From the NCBI RefSeq assembly GCF_034661235.1, contig NZ_CP141059.1, positions 1,488,001 through 1,552,000 on the forward strand: a DNA stretch of 64,000 nt, given 5' to 3'. A program made the translations under genes and the position numbers. The DNA comes from Nocardioides bizhenqiangii (GTDB taxonomy: Bacteria > Actinomycetota > Actinomycetes > Propionibacteriales > Nocardioidaceae). The notes under the pieces are model-generated. The model worked only from the letters and a program-made list of their open reading frames with translations. It was not told the DNA's origin and ran no database searches. The number at the start of each line of letters is the position of its first letter. The first letter of the stretch is position 1. Below, one piece after another: positions 1 through 7,929 of this stretch.

Positions 1-774
1 GTCGATCGCGGCACCGTCAGCGTGAACATCGCGACGCTCATCAACGCGGTCAAGGAGCAGCTGGTGAACGCCGGCCTCGGCATCGCGGACCGGATCCCGG
101 AGGTGGCGGCGACGTTCACCATCCTGGAGTCCAAGGACCTGGCGAACGTGCAACGCCTGCTGGGGTTCCTGGACGACCTGAGCTATTGGTTGCCCGTGAT
201 CGGTCTCGTCCTGATCGGCATCGCGGTCGCGATCGCCCGCGACCGTCGCCGGATGGTCCTCGTTTCCGGCCTGGCCGTGGCGGGCTCGATGCTGTTGCTG
301 GGAGCCACCCTCAACGTGATCCGCCCGTTCTACCTCGACGCACTGCCGGCGGACAGTTCTGCGGCGGCCGCCGGCGCGGTCTACGACCAGATCGTGTCCT
401 TCATCCGCCTGGCGCTGCGAGGAGTGCTGGTCGTCGCGCTGACGGTGGCCATCGTCGCCTGGTTCAGTGCCACTCGCGGAGCGGGGGCAGCTGCCCGGGG
501 CGCCCTCGTCGGAGGCATCGGCCACCTCCGGCGCGGAACGGCGCGGACCGGCCTCCGCACAGGGAGGTTCGGCGCAGCGCTCGCGTCCTACCGCGGTCCG
601 ATCACGGTGGCGGTCGTCGGGCTCGCGGCCGTCGGCTACCTGATGCAGGACCACCCGACCGGTGGCACCGCGCTGACGTTCGTGCTGGTCACTGCCGCCG
701 TGCTGCTGGTGCTCGCCGTCCTGGCAGCCGAGCCTCAGCCCGAGGAGCCCGTCGTGCCCACGCCGCCCGCCTAG
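1..774 (+). CDS. C-terminal part of a multi-pass membrane protein, 5' end outside window
   Basis: The reading frame is open from base 1 to the TAG at 772-774. A GTG at 22 is in frame, but sense codons continue upstream, so the gene most likely begins before the window. The visible part has a soluble stretch of about 60 residues (ending ...LGFLDDLSYWLP) followed by four or five hydrophobic segments, with a basic, Arg-rich loop between the third and fourth and a Pro/Glu-rich tail. It resembles the C-terminal half of large actinobacterial membrane proteins of unknown function. It is convergent with the next gene. Confidence 0.75.
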   Translation, partial: VDRGTVSVNIATLINAVKEQLVNAGLGIADRIPEVAATFTILESKDLANVQRLLGFLDDLSYWLPVIGLVLIGIAVAIARDRRRMVLVSGLAVAGSMLLLGATLNVIRPFYLDALPADSSAAAAGAVYDQIVSFIRLALRGVLVVALTVAIVAWFSATRGAGAAARGALVGGIGHLRRGTARTGLRTGRFGAALASYRGPITVAVVGLAAVGYLMQDHPTGGTALTFVLVTAAVLLVLAVLAAEPQPEEPVVPTPPA

Positions 775-813
775 CGCGACGGACGGGCACACCGCAGCAG
801 GAGCGAGACGAGC

Positions 814-2094
814 TCAATCCTGTGCGGGCGGGATGGGGCGCACGACCAGCTCGAGCAAGGTCACGGCCACCGTCACCGCCAACGCGCCGAGCACGGCGGT
901 CCCGAACCCGGCGATGTTGAGCTGCGGCGTCACGCCTGCCGTGACGGCGAAGAGGATCCCGTTGACGAGGAGCGAGGAACCACCCAGCCGGATCCAGGAC
1001 TGGGAGCCCGCGAGCCAGTACAGCACCGGTCCGAGGACCGCGTTGACCAGACCGAAGGTCAGGGAGATGGCGAGGTAGGTCCCGAGCCCGCCGCTGACGT
1101 CGATGCCGGGGATCACTGCCGTCGCGATCCAGACAGCGGCCATCATGATCGCCCAGTTCGTCAGCATCCTGATCAGCGCCGCCAGGTCGTCGCTCGTGAG
1201 TCCCCGGCGATCTGCGGACGTCCCGACCTGGACCACTTCGTCCGCATGGAGTCCGAGCCTTGCCTTCACCTGCCGTACCCAGCCCACGTTTGACGCGTCG
1301 AACTCGGCGCCGACGGCGGTGCACGCCACGAGGACGAAGGCGGCAGCAAGCAGCCAACCGATGAGGGTGATCGTGATGCCGAAAAGTCCGAACTCCTCAG
1401 TCGAACGGGTCATGATGCCGGGCATGTAGACCGGTGTGGCGATCGCGAAGGCGGTCATGGCAACCGCAGACGCGCCACCTGCCACGAGCAGCCGGCGCCA
1501 GTGCACCCGACGGTCCAGCAACAGGTACGGGATCGACGTCCAAAGGACCAGGCCGGTGGCGCACGAGACCGGAATCGTCCAGAGCCAGTTGAGAGGGAAG
1601 CGGCTGGCGATGTCGCGGATGACGAAGGCAACGACCAGTTCGGCGACCAGCGCCGCCAGACCGAGAGTGGCGAACACGGTGCTGCGGATCCCGGACTTCT
1701 CGAGACCCCATCCCGCCCGGTACATCCGTTGCAGCCGGCGCGTGAAGGCGACCCCGGCGTACAGCAGCAGCAGCGCGCTGAAGACGGTGACGCCGCTCGA
1801 GGCGTCCGGTGGCGTCGTGAAGAGCTGTGTGACTGCTTCTGCCGACTCGCCAGTAAGTGCGAACCGGTCGATGATGCTCTCGCCGATCGCGTCCTCCTGG
1901 CCGGCGGGGGCTGCCCCCGCCACGACGATGAAGAGCGGGATCAGCGCGGTGAAGGCCTGGGCGGAGAGCACGATGCAGCGGTCGAACCCTTCGATCATGA
2001 CGAAACGGAGGACGCACTGGCCGAGGAAGGAGTTCCGCACCCGCTGCGACAACGCCATGACGTCGTCGGACCGCTCGGATGGAAGCCAGGGCAT
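814..2094 (-). CDS. YihY/BrkB-like membrane protein fused to a holin-4-type (PF04020-like) C-terminal domain
   Basis: 426 residues in two parts. Residues 1 to about 285 look like the YihY/BrkB family: multi-pass, with the family-like start in which FVMIEGFDRCIVLSAQ leads into the first membrane helix, and six hydrophobic segments. Residues about 310-420 form four membrane helices with the pattern NWAIMMAAVW...GLVNAVLGPVL, which is typical of the small four-helix Phage_holin_4_2 family. The same pattern stands alone in the gene ending at 12169. An ATG 13 codons inside (MALSQRV) is an alternative start. A promoter with the cluster's inverted repeat lies at 2151-2195. YihY family function is unsettled; a membrane or envelope role is inferred. 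Confidence 0.8.
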   Translation of the reverse strand: MPWLPSERSDDVMALSQRVRNSFLGQCVLRFVMIEGFDRCIVLSAQAFTALIPLFIVVAGAAPAGQEDAIGESIIDRFALTGESAEAVTQLFTTPPDASSGVTVFSALLLLYAGVAFTRRLQRMYRAGWGLEKSGIRSTVFATLGLAALVAELVVAFVIRDIASRFPLNWLWTIPVSCATGLVLWTSIPYLLLDRRVHWRRLLVAGGASAVAMTAFAIATPVYMPGIMTRSTEEFGLFGITITLIGWLLAAAFVLVACTAVGAEFDASNVGWVRQVKARLGLHADEVVQVGTSADRRGLTSDDLAALIRMLTNWAIMMAAVWIATAVIPGIDVSGGLGTYLAISLTFGLVNAVLGPVLYWLAGSQSWIRLGGSSLLVNGILFAVTAGVTPQLNIAGFGTAVLGALAVTVAVTLLELVVRPIPPAQD

Positions 2095-2150
2095 TCAGGT
2101 CACCGCCGGGAGTGCGTCCGAGCCGCTGGGCACGGGTCGTGTCGTGCCCG

Positions 2151-2195
2151 ATCGTCGACCGCACCTACGGCGGTGTCGTCATCCCTGGCGGGTGA
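2151..2195 (-). promoter_or_regulatory. Inverted-repeat promoter P1 (for the BrkB-holin fusion)
   Basis: On the minus strand TCACCC-GCCAG-GGATGA (2179-2195) is followed after 22 bp by GACGAT (2151-2156) as the -10 hexamer. The predicted transcript starts near 2144, about 50 nt before the ATG at 2094. The layout is identical to seven other promoters in this cluster. Confidence 0.6.
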
Positions 2196-2238
2196 GGCGG
2201 ATCCGTCGATCCATGGGGGTGACCGTCGATTCCCGACC

Positions 2239-2283
2239 TCATCCGCTGCGGGTGAAGTGATCAGGCGCGCGCCTGCGTAGCCT
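2239..2283 (+). promoter_or_regulatory. Inverted-repeat promoter P2 (for DUF6325-SHOCT)
   Basis: TCATCC-GCTGC-GGGTGA (2239-2255), then 22 bp, then TAGCCT (2278-2283). Transcription would begin near 2290, giving a leader of about 44 nt that includes the GGAGGAG ribosome site at 2321-2327. P1 and P2 lie back to back in one intergenic space. Confidence 0.65.
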
Positions 2284-2333
2284 CCCGTCGGAGGGGTGAT
2301 GAGCCCGCTGACCGGAGTTTGGAGGAGACGAGC

Positions 2334-2807
2334 ATGGGAGACCTGGATCAAGCGGGCACCGCCGATGTCGACCAGATGGGGCCCGTCGACTACATCGTGG
2401 TGGAGTTCCCGGGAAGCAAGATGACGGGGGAAGGGTTCCCCCTGCTCCTCGACCTCGCGGACCGTGGCATCATCCGCATCCTCGACCTGGTGTTCGTCAC
2501 CAAGAGCCACGACGGGGCGGTCCAGGGCGTGGCGATCACCGACCTCGACGGTGATGGTGAGCTCGACCTCGCGGTGTTCGAGGGGGCCGCCTCCGGTCTG
2601 CTGGGGGAGGACGACATCGCAGAGGCCGGCACGGTCATCGAGCCCGGCAGCTCGGCGGGCATCCTCGTCTACGAGAACCTGTGGGCCGCCCCGCTCGCGA
2701 GTGCGCTGCGACGCGGCGGTGGACAGCTCGTGGCCAGTGGCCGGATCCCTGTCCAGGCGCTGCTCGCATCCGTCGAAGCGGCCGAAGCCGCCGACGCCCC
2801 GGTCTGA
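2334..2807 (+). CDS. DUF6325 family protein
   Basis: 157 residues. The ATG at 2334 is chosen over an upstream in-frame TTG (2319) because GGAGGAG sits six bases before it. MGPVDYIVVEFPG followed by ...IIRILDLVFVTK is the hallmark N-terminus of the actinobacterial DUF6325 family; the protein is soluble and acidic, with a conserved-looking DLDGDGELDLAVF stretch. The function is unknown. These proteins often sit beside SHOCT-domain proteins and small membrane proteins, as here; the SHOCT gene follows 22 bp downstream and probably shares promoter P2. Confidence 0.85.
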   Translation: MGDLDQAGTADVDQMGPVDYIVVEFPGSKMTGEGFPLLLDLADRGIIRILDLVFVTKSHDGAVQGVAITDLDGDGELDLAVFEGAASGLLGEDDIAEAGTVIEPGSSAGILVYENLWAAPLASALRRGGGQLVASGRIPVQALLASVEAAEAADAPV

Positions 2808-2829
2808 GTCACGAGAAAGAGGGACAGTC

Positions 2830-3120
2830 ATGCCAGGTCTTCTCCGCGGAGTAGCGCGGACCGCCGTCGTCGCCGGTACAGCGACGGCGGTGTCCAACCG
2901 GGTCTCCCGTCGTCAGGCAGGGCGGTGGGCCGCCCAGGAGCAGCAGTACGCGCCTCAGGACGCCCAACCCGTGCCTCCACCAGCGCCTCCGGCACCCGCG
3001 GCCGCGGTCGACATGGATGCCAAGCTGGCGCAGCTCAAGGAGCTCGGCGAGCTGAAGCAAACCGGCGTGCTGAGCGACGACGAGTTCGAGCAGCAGAAGG
3101 ATCGCATCCTCAACGGGTGA
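2830..3120 (+). CDS. SHOCT-domain protein
   Basis: 96 residues. The ATG at 2830 is preceded by an AGAGGGA ribosome site. The N-terminus (MPGLLRGVARTAVVAGTATAVSNRVSRRQ) is a short basic, weakly hydrophobic segment. A Pro/Ala/Gln-rich linker follows, and then a C-terminal SHOCT motif with LKELGELKQTGVLSDDEFEQ and KDRIL. SHOCT domains are short helical C-terminal modules often found on membrane-associated proteins and are thought to mediate interaction. It is probably co-transcribed with the DUF6325 gene. Confidence 0.85.
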   Translation: MPGLLRGVARTAVVAGTATAVSNRVSRRQAGRWAAQEQQYAPQDAQPVPPPAPPAPAAAVDMDAKLAQLKELGELKQTGVLSDDEFEQQKDRILNG

Positions 3121-3163
3121 GCGTGCGAAGTGCGAGGCCGAGCTCGATCTCGCGGCTCGTCGC

Positions 3164-3646
3164 CTAGCTGGTCGGCGCACGGGTCTGGGCTCGGACGAGC
3201 GACGCCACCACCACGACGTTGAAGACGATCATCACGCAGACCAACGCTCGGGCGATCTGGCCTTCTGCGTGGACGTCTCCATAGCCGACGGTCGTCATGG
3301 TGCTCAAGGTGAAGTAGAGGGCGTCGGTCCGGGTCTGCAGACCCGTGACCTCGTCCGGCCGGATCTCGTTGAGCAGGAAGAAGCTGAGCGACGCCGCCAT
3401 GACCAGCAGGATCAGCAGCATGGCCAGCACCCGCACGCCGCGACCCGGCTCTCCCTTGCGGACCTGGCCCAGCTCTTTGATCATCGCCGATGCGACGAGT
3501 GCGAGGCCCCCGACCGTCACCAGCAGGCTCAGGACGACGGCGCCGGGGGCGCCTCCTGTCCACTTCAGGGGGAATGCGTAGTAGGCGACCAGCAGACCGA
3601 CGAGGGTCCACACCGGACGCAACCAGGACATATTTCGATCGCCCAT
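3164..3646 (-). CDS. Two-pore-loop-type potassium channel (Ion_trans_2)
   Basis: 160 residues with four hydrophobic segments. A pore loop carries the K+ selectivity filter TVGYGD at residues 119-124, between the third and fourth segments (FTLSTMTTVGYGDVHAEGQ). There is no RCK domain, so it is a minimal channel. The ATG at 3646 begins one base after the stop of the upstream AI-2E gene, implying co-translation; an ATG at 3631 (MSWLRP) is an alternative. It is the last gene of a minus-strand run that starts at 7259. Confidence 0.85.
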   Translation of the reverse strand: MGDRNMSWLRPVWTLVGLLVAYYAFPLKWTGGAPGAVVLSLLVTVGGLALVASAMIKELGQVRKGEPGRGVRVLAMLLILLVMAASLSFFLLNEIRPDEVTGLQTRTDALYFTLSTMTTVGYGDVHAEGQIARALVCVMIVFNVVVVASLVRAQTRAPTS

Positions 3647-3647
3647 C

Positions 3648-4715
3648 TCACGCGACCGTCGGCTCGTCCTGGGTTTCGCCGGGCTGACCACTGATCAGCG
3701 GCAGTCGCCATCCGCCCTCGGGATCGGCCTCCACGAGGACCGCCCGGAAGAGCAGGCTCATCGGGACCGCCAGCAGGGCGCCGACCGGGCCGAGAATCCA
3801 CGTCCAGAACACCAGCGACAGGAACGTCAGGCTGGTCGAGAGACCGACGGCGTCGCCGACGTACCGGGGCTGGATGAAGGACTGGATCACGAGGTTGACC
3901 AACGAGTAGAGCACGATCACCGAGAGCATCATGCTCGGGCCGCCCTCCAGGAGACCGATGAGCGCCGGAGGAATGATGCCGATGACGAAGCCGATGTTGG
4001 GGATGAAGTTCGTGACGAAGGCCAAGACACCCCAGATGAAGGCACCCGGCACCCCCAGTACGAACAGCAGGCCGGTGTCGATCACGGCCACGATCAGTCC
4101 GAAGACGGCCGAGACTCCGAGGTAGCTCCGGGTTCCGTGAGCGAATGAGGCCAACGCGTCGACCATGTCCGGACGGTGCTCCCGTGCACCGCTGGCCAAG
4201 CGGCTGACCGTCGCGGAGTCGAAGGCGAGGAAGACCAGCAGCGTCACGAGGAAGAACAGGCTCGAGAGGAGTGCGAGGACACTCGCAAAGATTGAGGTGG
4301 CCACAGCGGTCAGCTGGTCGGCGCTCGCTGCGTCGACCATCGCGTCGCTCTGCTCGCTCCCGACGCCCATGCTGGTGAGCCCGCCGCCGATGTCGGCGAC
4401 CAGGTCGTCGAGGTCCGACGCGTAGGTCGGGATCAACTGGGCCATCCGACCGATCGACACCACGATGGCAAGCGACATGGCTAGGAGCAGCACGATGGCG
4501 GCGAGGAGCACGATCACCGAGGCGACCCAGCTGGGCATGCGCCGCTCGAGCCTGGCGCGCAGCGGGTAGAAGACGATCGTCAGAGCCAGGGCGAACATCA
4601 CCGGTGCCACGATGTCGTTGGCGGCCTTGATCCCGGCCACCACAACCACGAGCGCGGCGCCCGCGATCAGCAGCCTGGTGGTGCGGGACGGTATCGCGGC
4701 TGCGGTGACAGTCAC
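3648..4715 (-). CDS. AI-2E family transporter (PerM/TqsA-like exporter)
   Basis: 355 residues with about eight membrane helices. Hydrophobic pairs lie at the N-terminus (LLIAGAALVVVVAGIKAANDIVAPV), then a soluble middle part rich in Ser/Asp, then a C-terminal block with the family pattern FIPNIGFVIGIIPPALIGLLEGG and QSFIQPRYVGDAVGLS. The GTG at 4715 overlaps the stop of the phosphodiesterase gene (GTGA) and has GAGGAGC upstream, so it is preferred over longer readings. The family exports small molecules or acts as sodium/proton antiporters; the substrate cannot be told here. Confidence 0.85.
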   Translation of the reverse strand: MTVTAAAIPSRTTRLLIAGAALVVVVAGIKAANDIVAPVMFALALTIVFYPLRARLERRMPSWVASVIVLLAAIVLLLAMSLAIVVSIGRMAQLIPTYASDLDDLVADIGGGLTSMGVGSEQSDAMVDAASADQLTAVATSIFASVLALLSSLFFLVTLLVFLAFDSATVSRLASGAREHRPDMVDALASFAHGTRSYLGVSAVFGLIVAVIDTGLLFVLGVPGAFIWGVLAFVTNFIPNIGFVIGIIPPALIGLLEGGPSMMLSVIVLYSLVNLVIQSFIQPRYVGDAVGLSTSLTFLSLVFWTWILGPVGALLAVPMSLLFRAVLVEADPEGGWRLPLISGQPGETQDEPTVA

Positions 4716-6769
4716 AGGGTGCTCCTCTGGAGTTCGGTCCGATGACCGAGCGCCGTCAGGATGGCGACGAGGTGCTGGTGCAGCTCGTCGCCGCCGACGA
4801 TCGGCTCGGACGGCGCGAGCAAGTGGGGCGGCGCGAGCACGAACCCGCGATCTTGCCACCCACCGAGGCCGCCGTGACACCCGACCAGTGGTTCGAAGGC
4901 CGCCACCTCCGTCGTGTCGAGATCGAATGTGCTGTTGACGTAGAGCTCCGGGGCTCGCTCCATCAGGGTCGCGGTCGCGAGCATCGCGGGGGCGTGGTCG
5001 CCGAACGTGAGCAGCGGGTCGACGCCCTCCACCACTCCGGTGGTCAGATGACGACGACCGTCACGCCCGATGACGACCGGCCCGGCCTCACTCAGCGCGC
5101 TCACGAACCCGACACCCGGGTGTGCGACGAGCCCCGGGACCAGCGCCGGCCATTGCGCCTCGATCTCCTCGAGGAGAAGTCGTTCTGCGACCGGCACGTA
5201 GACCAGTCCGAGGTTGCCGCTCGCCAGCACGATCAGCTCGGCGCCCTCGGAGTCCGTGCCCTCCGGCTTGAGGACCTTGTCGACCCGGCGCGAGGCCGCC
5301 TGCTGCATAGCGGTGGTGCCGGTTCGGCCGAGGTCCTCCAGAACCGAGTCGACCCTGCCCCAGCCCTCGATGCCGGCTTCGATCCCGGTCGTCTGCGAGT
5401 CGGTCAACGACCGGCACAGGTCGCTGAGCTCGATGCCGTGGCGCAGCGCGAACGGCTCACCCTGCGACTGGCCGTGGTCGCTGAGGAGCACGAGGTGGTA
5501 GTTCCGCGGGGCTCGCTGGGCGACCTTCTCCAGGATGGTCAGCACCTGATCGAGCCCCCCGAGCGCGGCCAGCGACTCGATCCTCGTTCCGCCGGCGTGG
5601 TGCGCGATCTCGTCGTAGTCGACGTAGTCGACGTAGATGCTGCGCGCGCCGCGCATCATCTCCTCGCTCACCACGGCCGTGTTGAGGTCGCGCAACAGGC
5701 AATTGCTGAAGGCTCTGAGACCGGCGAACGTCCAGGAGCGGTGCACTCGCGGGTGGACGTGGAGCCGCCGTTGGCGGGTCGCCTGGAACCGCTCGCGGGC
5801 CATCTCCGCGATCGTCCGCGAGAAGCTGCGCACCAGACCGTCGGGCCGGATGAGGAAGCGCGCGAACACCTGGCGGGTGCGGCGCGAGCCGCGAGCGACC
5901 TCGAGCCGACTCATGGTCATCGAGGCCTTCGGCGCGTCGCCGGTGAACAGGTTCGAGACGGACACCCCGTCGTCAGCGAGCAGGCCGTGCCCGGTGCTCG
6001 CCCTCGACTCGATGATCGAGGCATCCGCGGGTCGGTTGGCCACCAGGACCCGCCCGAGCTCACGGTCGTACCACCGGAAGGCGGGCACGCCGTCGGCGCT
6101 GCCGTGGAGGATCGCTTGCTGGCTTGCGGGTGTTGTGCAGGGCATCTGGACGGTCCATTCGTGGACGGCATGGCTGCCCTCGTCGGTCCAGCGCCTCAGC
6201 GTCGGCATCGTCCCTGATTGCAGGACCCATTGCATGACGGGGAAGGCGACGCCGTCGAGCTGGACGAACACAACGCCGTCCACGTCGGGGTCCGGGATCT
6301 CCGACGGCTTGATCCGCAGCAGGCTGGCGGCGAAGGACTCGTCGGTGCCGGCGCTGGCGAGCCACGCCAGAAGGGTGCCGAAGGCGGCAGTCATCCAGGC
6401 CGCTGCGACGGCTGTCCAGAACGAGTCGAACGAGGCGCCGGGGACGATGTCCATGGCGATCTGCATCACCACGGCTTGCCCGATCAGGGTTGCGACGGCA
6501 ACCGCGATCCACCCGATGACGGCCGCGACGTGGACGAGGACTGGCCGCACGACCATGCCGACCAGCCCGGCCACGGCAGATGCTGCCGCCAGCGGCCACC
6601 ACGAGGTGGAGGTGAACCCGGGCAGCAGCGCCGCCGTCACCAACAGGGCAAGGAAGGTCAGGGCCCACGTCACGAGCAGTCGCAACACGTCCGAAAGGCG
6701 AAGACCGGGGTCGCGCGTTGCGGAGTCGGGCCCGCGGCCGACGGGTGAGGTGTGAAGAGAGGTCGTCAC
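4712..6769 (-). CDS. Holin-4-type membrane domain fused to an alkaline-phosphatase-superfamily phosphodiesterase
   Basis: 685 residues. Residues about 28-145 form four membrane helices resembling the Phage_holin_4_2 family. Residues about 165-670 are a type I phosphodiesterase/nucleotide pyrophosphatase-like domain. VVFVQLDGVAF holds the first metal-binding Asp, MPCTTPASQQAILHG the likely Thr nucleophile, YVDYDEIAHHAGG and LLSDHGQSQG further metal ligands, and VGCHGGLGG the last His. The start is GTG with GGGAG upstream. The catalytic part is predicted to face outward or into the cytoplasm depending on helix count, which I cannot settle. It probably hydrolyses a phosphodiester in lipid or wall material (inference). 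Confidence 0.85.
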   Translation of the reverse strand: MTTSLHTSPVGRGPDSATRDPGLRLSDVLRLLVTWALTFLALLVTAALLPGFTSTSWWPLAAASAVAGLVGMVVRPVLVHVAAVIGWIAVAVATLIGQAVVMQIAMDIVPGASFDSFWTAVAAAWMTAAFGTLLAWLASAGTDESFAASLLRIKPSEIPDPDVDGVVFVQLDGVAFPVMQWVLQSGTMPTLRRWTDEGSHAVHEWTVQMPCTTPASQQAILHGSADGVPAFRWYDRELGRVLVANRPADASIIESRASTGHGLLADDGVSVSNLFTGDAPKASMTMSRLEVARGSRRTRQVFARFLIRPDGLVRSFSRTIAEMARERFQATRQRRLHVHPRVHRSWTFAGLRAFSNCLLRDLNTAVVSEEMMRGARSIYVDYVDYDEIAHHAGGTRIESLAALGGLDQVLTILEKVAQRAPRNYHLVLLSDHGQSQGEPFALRHGIELSDLCRSLTDSQTTGIEAGIEGWGRVDSVLEDLGRTGTTAMQQAASRRVDKVLKPEGTDSEGAELIVLASGNLGLVYVPVAERLLLEEIEAQWPALVPGLVAHPGVGFVSALSEAGPVVIGRDGRRHLTTGVVEGVDPLLTFGDHAPAMLATATLMERAPELYVNSTFDLDTTEVAAFEPLVGCHGGLGGWQDRGFVLAPPHLLAPSEPIVGGDELHQHLVAILTALGHRTELQRSTL

Positions 6770-6875
6770 CCGGCTGCTCCCTTCGGCGTCACGTTGTGCC
6801 GGGCCCGGTGGTCAGCCCTCCGGTCGGCGGCGCCGACCCTGTGTCACAGGCGCAGGGCCGACTCGGCGCACATCG

Positions 6876-7259
6876 TCAGGCGAGGATCTTGGCCTTGGCC
6901 TGTTCGTACTCCTCCGGGGTGAGGACGCCGCTGTCCCGGAGCTCGGTGAGCCCACGCAGCTCGTCGGAGACGTTGGCTCCGGCGGAGCTGCCCATGTAGG
7001 CGCGCATGCGTTCCTGGTTCTCGAGGAAGGCCTGGTGATTCCGCTCGTTCATCGAGTCACCACGCACGACGATGTAGAGAAGGACGCCCAGCCAGGGGAT
7101 CACCACGATGAGCAGCGTCCACATGGCCTTGGCCGCGCCACCGAGGGTCCGATCGCGGAATACATCAGCGAGGACGCGAATGAGCAGCGAGAACCAGGCC
7201 AGCAACAGCATGAACCAGATCATCGAGACGAAGACGTCCCACAAACCGAAATCATCCAT
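6876..7259 (-). CDS. PLDc_N and SHOCT domain membrane protein
   Basis: 127 residues. The ATG at 7259 has AAGGAGA upstream. Residues 1-65 contain two membrane helices separated by a short loop (DVFRDRTLGGAAKAMWTLLIVVIPWLGVLLYIVVRG), the pattern of the phospholipase-D-nuclease N-terminal membrane module. A charged linker follows, and residues about 97-127 are a SHOCT motif (ELRGLTELRDSGVLTPEEYE). No nuclease domain is present. It heads the run that continues with the phosphodiesterase, AI-2E and K+ channel genes, driven by promoter P3. Confidence 0.85.
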   Translation of the reverse strand: MDDFGLWDVFVSMIWFMLLLAWFSLLIRVLADVFRDRTLGGAAKAMWTLLIVVIPWLGVLLYIVVRGDSMNERNHQAFLENQERMRAYMGSSAGANVSDELRGLTELRDSGVLTPEEYEQAKAKILA

Positions 7260-7316
7260 CGAGGTTCTCCTTGGTCTTATTTCGCGAAAGGGACGGCTGT
7301 TGACGCCACTGCGCAC

Positions 7317-7361
7317 ACCCTGACGCCGCACCTGTTGGGCGGGCTCACCCGCCGGGGGTGA
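7317..7361 (-). promoter_or_regulatory. Inverted-repeat promoter P3 (for the PLDc_N operon)
   Basis: Minus strand TCACCC-CCGGC-GGGTGA (7345-7361), 22 bp, then CAGGGT (7317-7322). The predicted start is near 7310, about 50 nt before the ATG. It is divergent from P4, whose repeat lies 28 bp away. Confidence 0.65.
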
Positions 7362-7389
7362 AACGGCCCCGGCCTCGGGCTCTCTTGGG

Positions 7390-7434
7390 TCACCCCCGAA
7401 GGGTGACGCGCGCGCCGTGACCGGGGGCGACTGT
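7390..7434 (+). promoter_or_regulatory. Inverted-repeat promoter P4 (leaderless start at 7441)
   Basis: GTCACCC-CCGAA-GGGTGAC (7389-7407) followed, 22 bp after the core repeat, by GACTGT (7429-7434). Seven bases further on is the ATG at 7441, so the transcript would begin at the start codon. This favours ATG 7441 over the upstream in-frame GTG at 7417, which falls inside the promoter. Confidence 0.6.
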
Positions 7435-7440
7435 GTCTCC

Positions 7441-7914
7441 ATGGTGGATGCAGGTGACGTCGAGCGCGACGCGGAGGCGCTGTACGACATTCAGCTGGCA
7501 GCGAGCCCGCCAGAGTCGCTGCGACGTCAGTATCCGTCCATGTCGGTGCGCGCGACCGGTGCTCGAACCGCCCTGCGGCAACAGGTCGAGGGGCCCGAGC
7601 AGCTCACGTCCTTCTTGCGAGACCTGTCGGGCGTCGGGCTGGTCCTGACGGATGTCCACCTCCTGCCACCGGCCCCGGCGACGACTCGATCCGTCACCTA
7701 TGAGGTTCGAGTCGCAGGGGCGTTGGGCGATCCGCTCCTGCGCTCGCTTCGTTGCCCGCACTACGCGGTTCCGGAGCAGACACTGATCCGGCTGACCTTC
7801 GCCGCCGCGGATCTCGAGCGCTTCCTGCGCGCGTGCACCAACTGTGGTGTCGGCATCGAAGGCGTCCGGAGGGTGGACGCTCCGCAGCCGCGGAGTCAGG
7901 TGGTCGCGACCTGA
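7441..7914 (+). CDS. Conserved hypothetical protein
   Basis: 157 residues, soluble, no signal peptide or membrane helix. It begins MVDAGDVERDAEALYDIQLAAS and contains an alternating hydrophobic segment (LSGVGLVLTDVHLLPP) and a C-terminal CTNCGVGIEGVRRV with two Cys. I do not recognise a characterised family. No ribosome site is evident before the ATG, which fits the leaderless promoter P4. It is divergent from the PLDc_N operon and convergent with the LuxR-type gene that ends at 7930. Confidence 0.65.
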   Translation: MVDAGDVERDAEALYDIQLAASPPESLRRQYPSMSVRATGARTALRQQVEGPEQLTSFLRDLSGVGLVLTDVHLLPPAPATTRSVTYEVRVAGALGDPLLRSLRCPHYAVPEQTLIRLTFAAADLERFLRACTNCGVGIEGVRRVDAPQPRSQVVAT

Positions 7915-7929
7915 GTCGCTAGAACCGGA

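Noticed and set aside
2319..2333. TTG 2319 as start of the DUF6325 gene
   Set aside because: The ribosome site GGAGGAG at 2321-2327 lies within it and is correctly spaced for ATG 2334.
7417..7440. GTG 7417 as start of the hypothetical gene
   Set aside because: It would lie inside promoter P4 upstream of the predicted transcript start.
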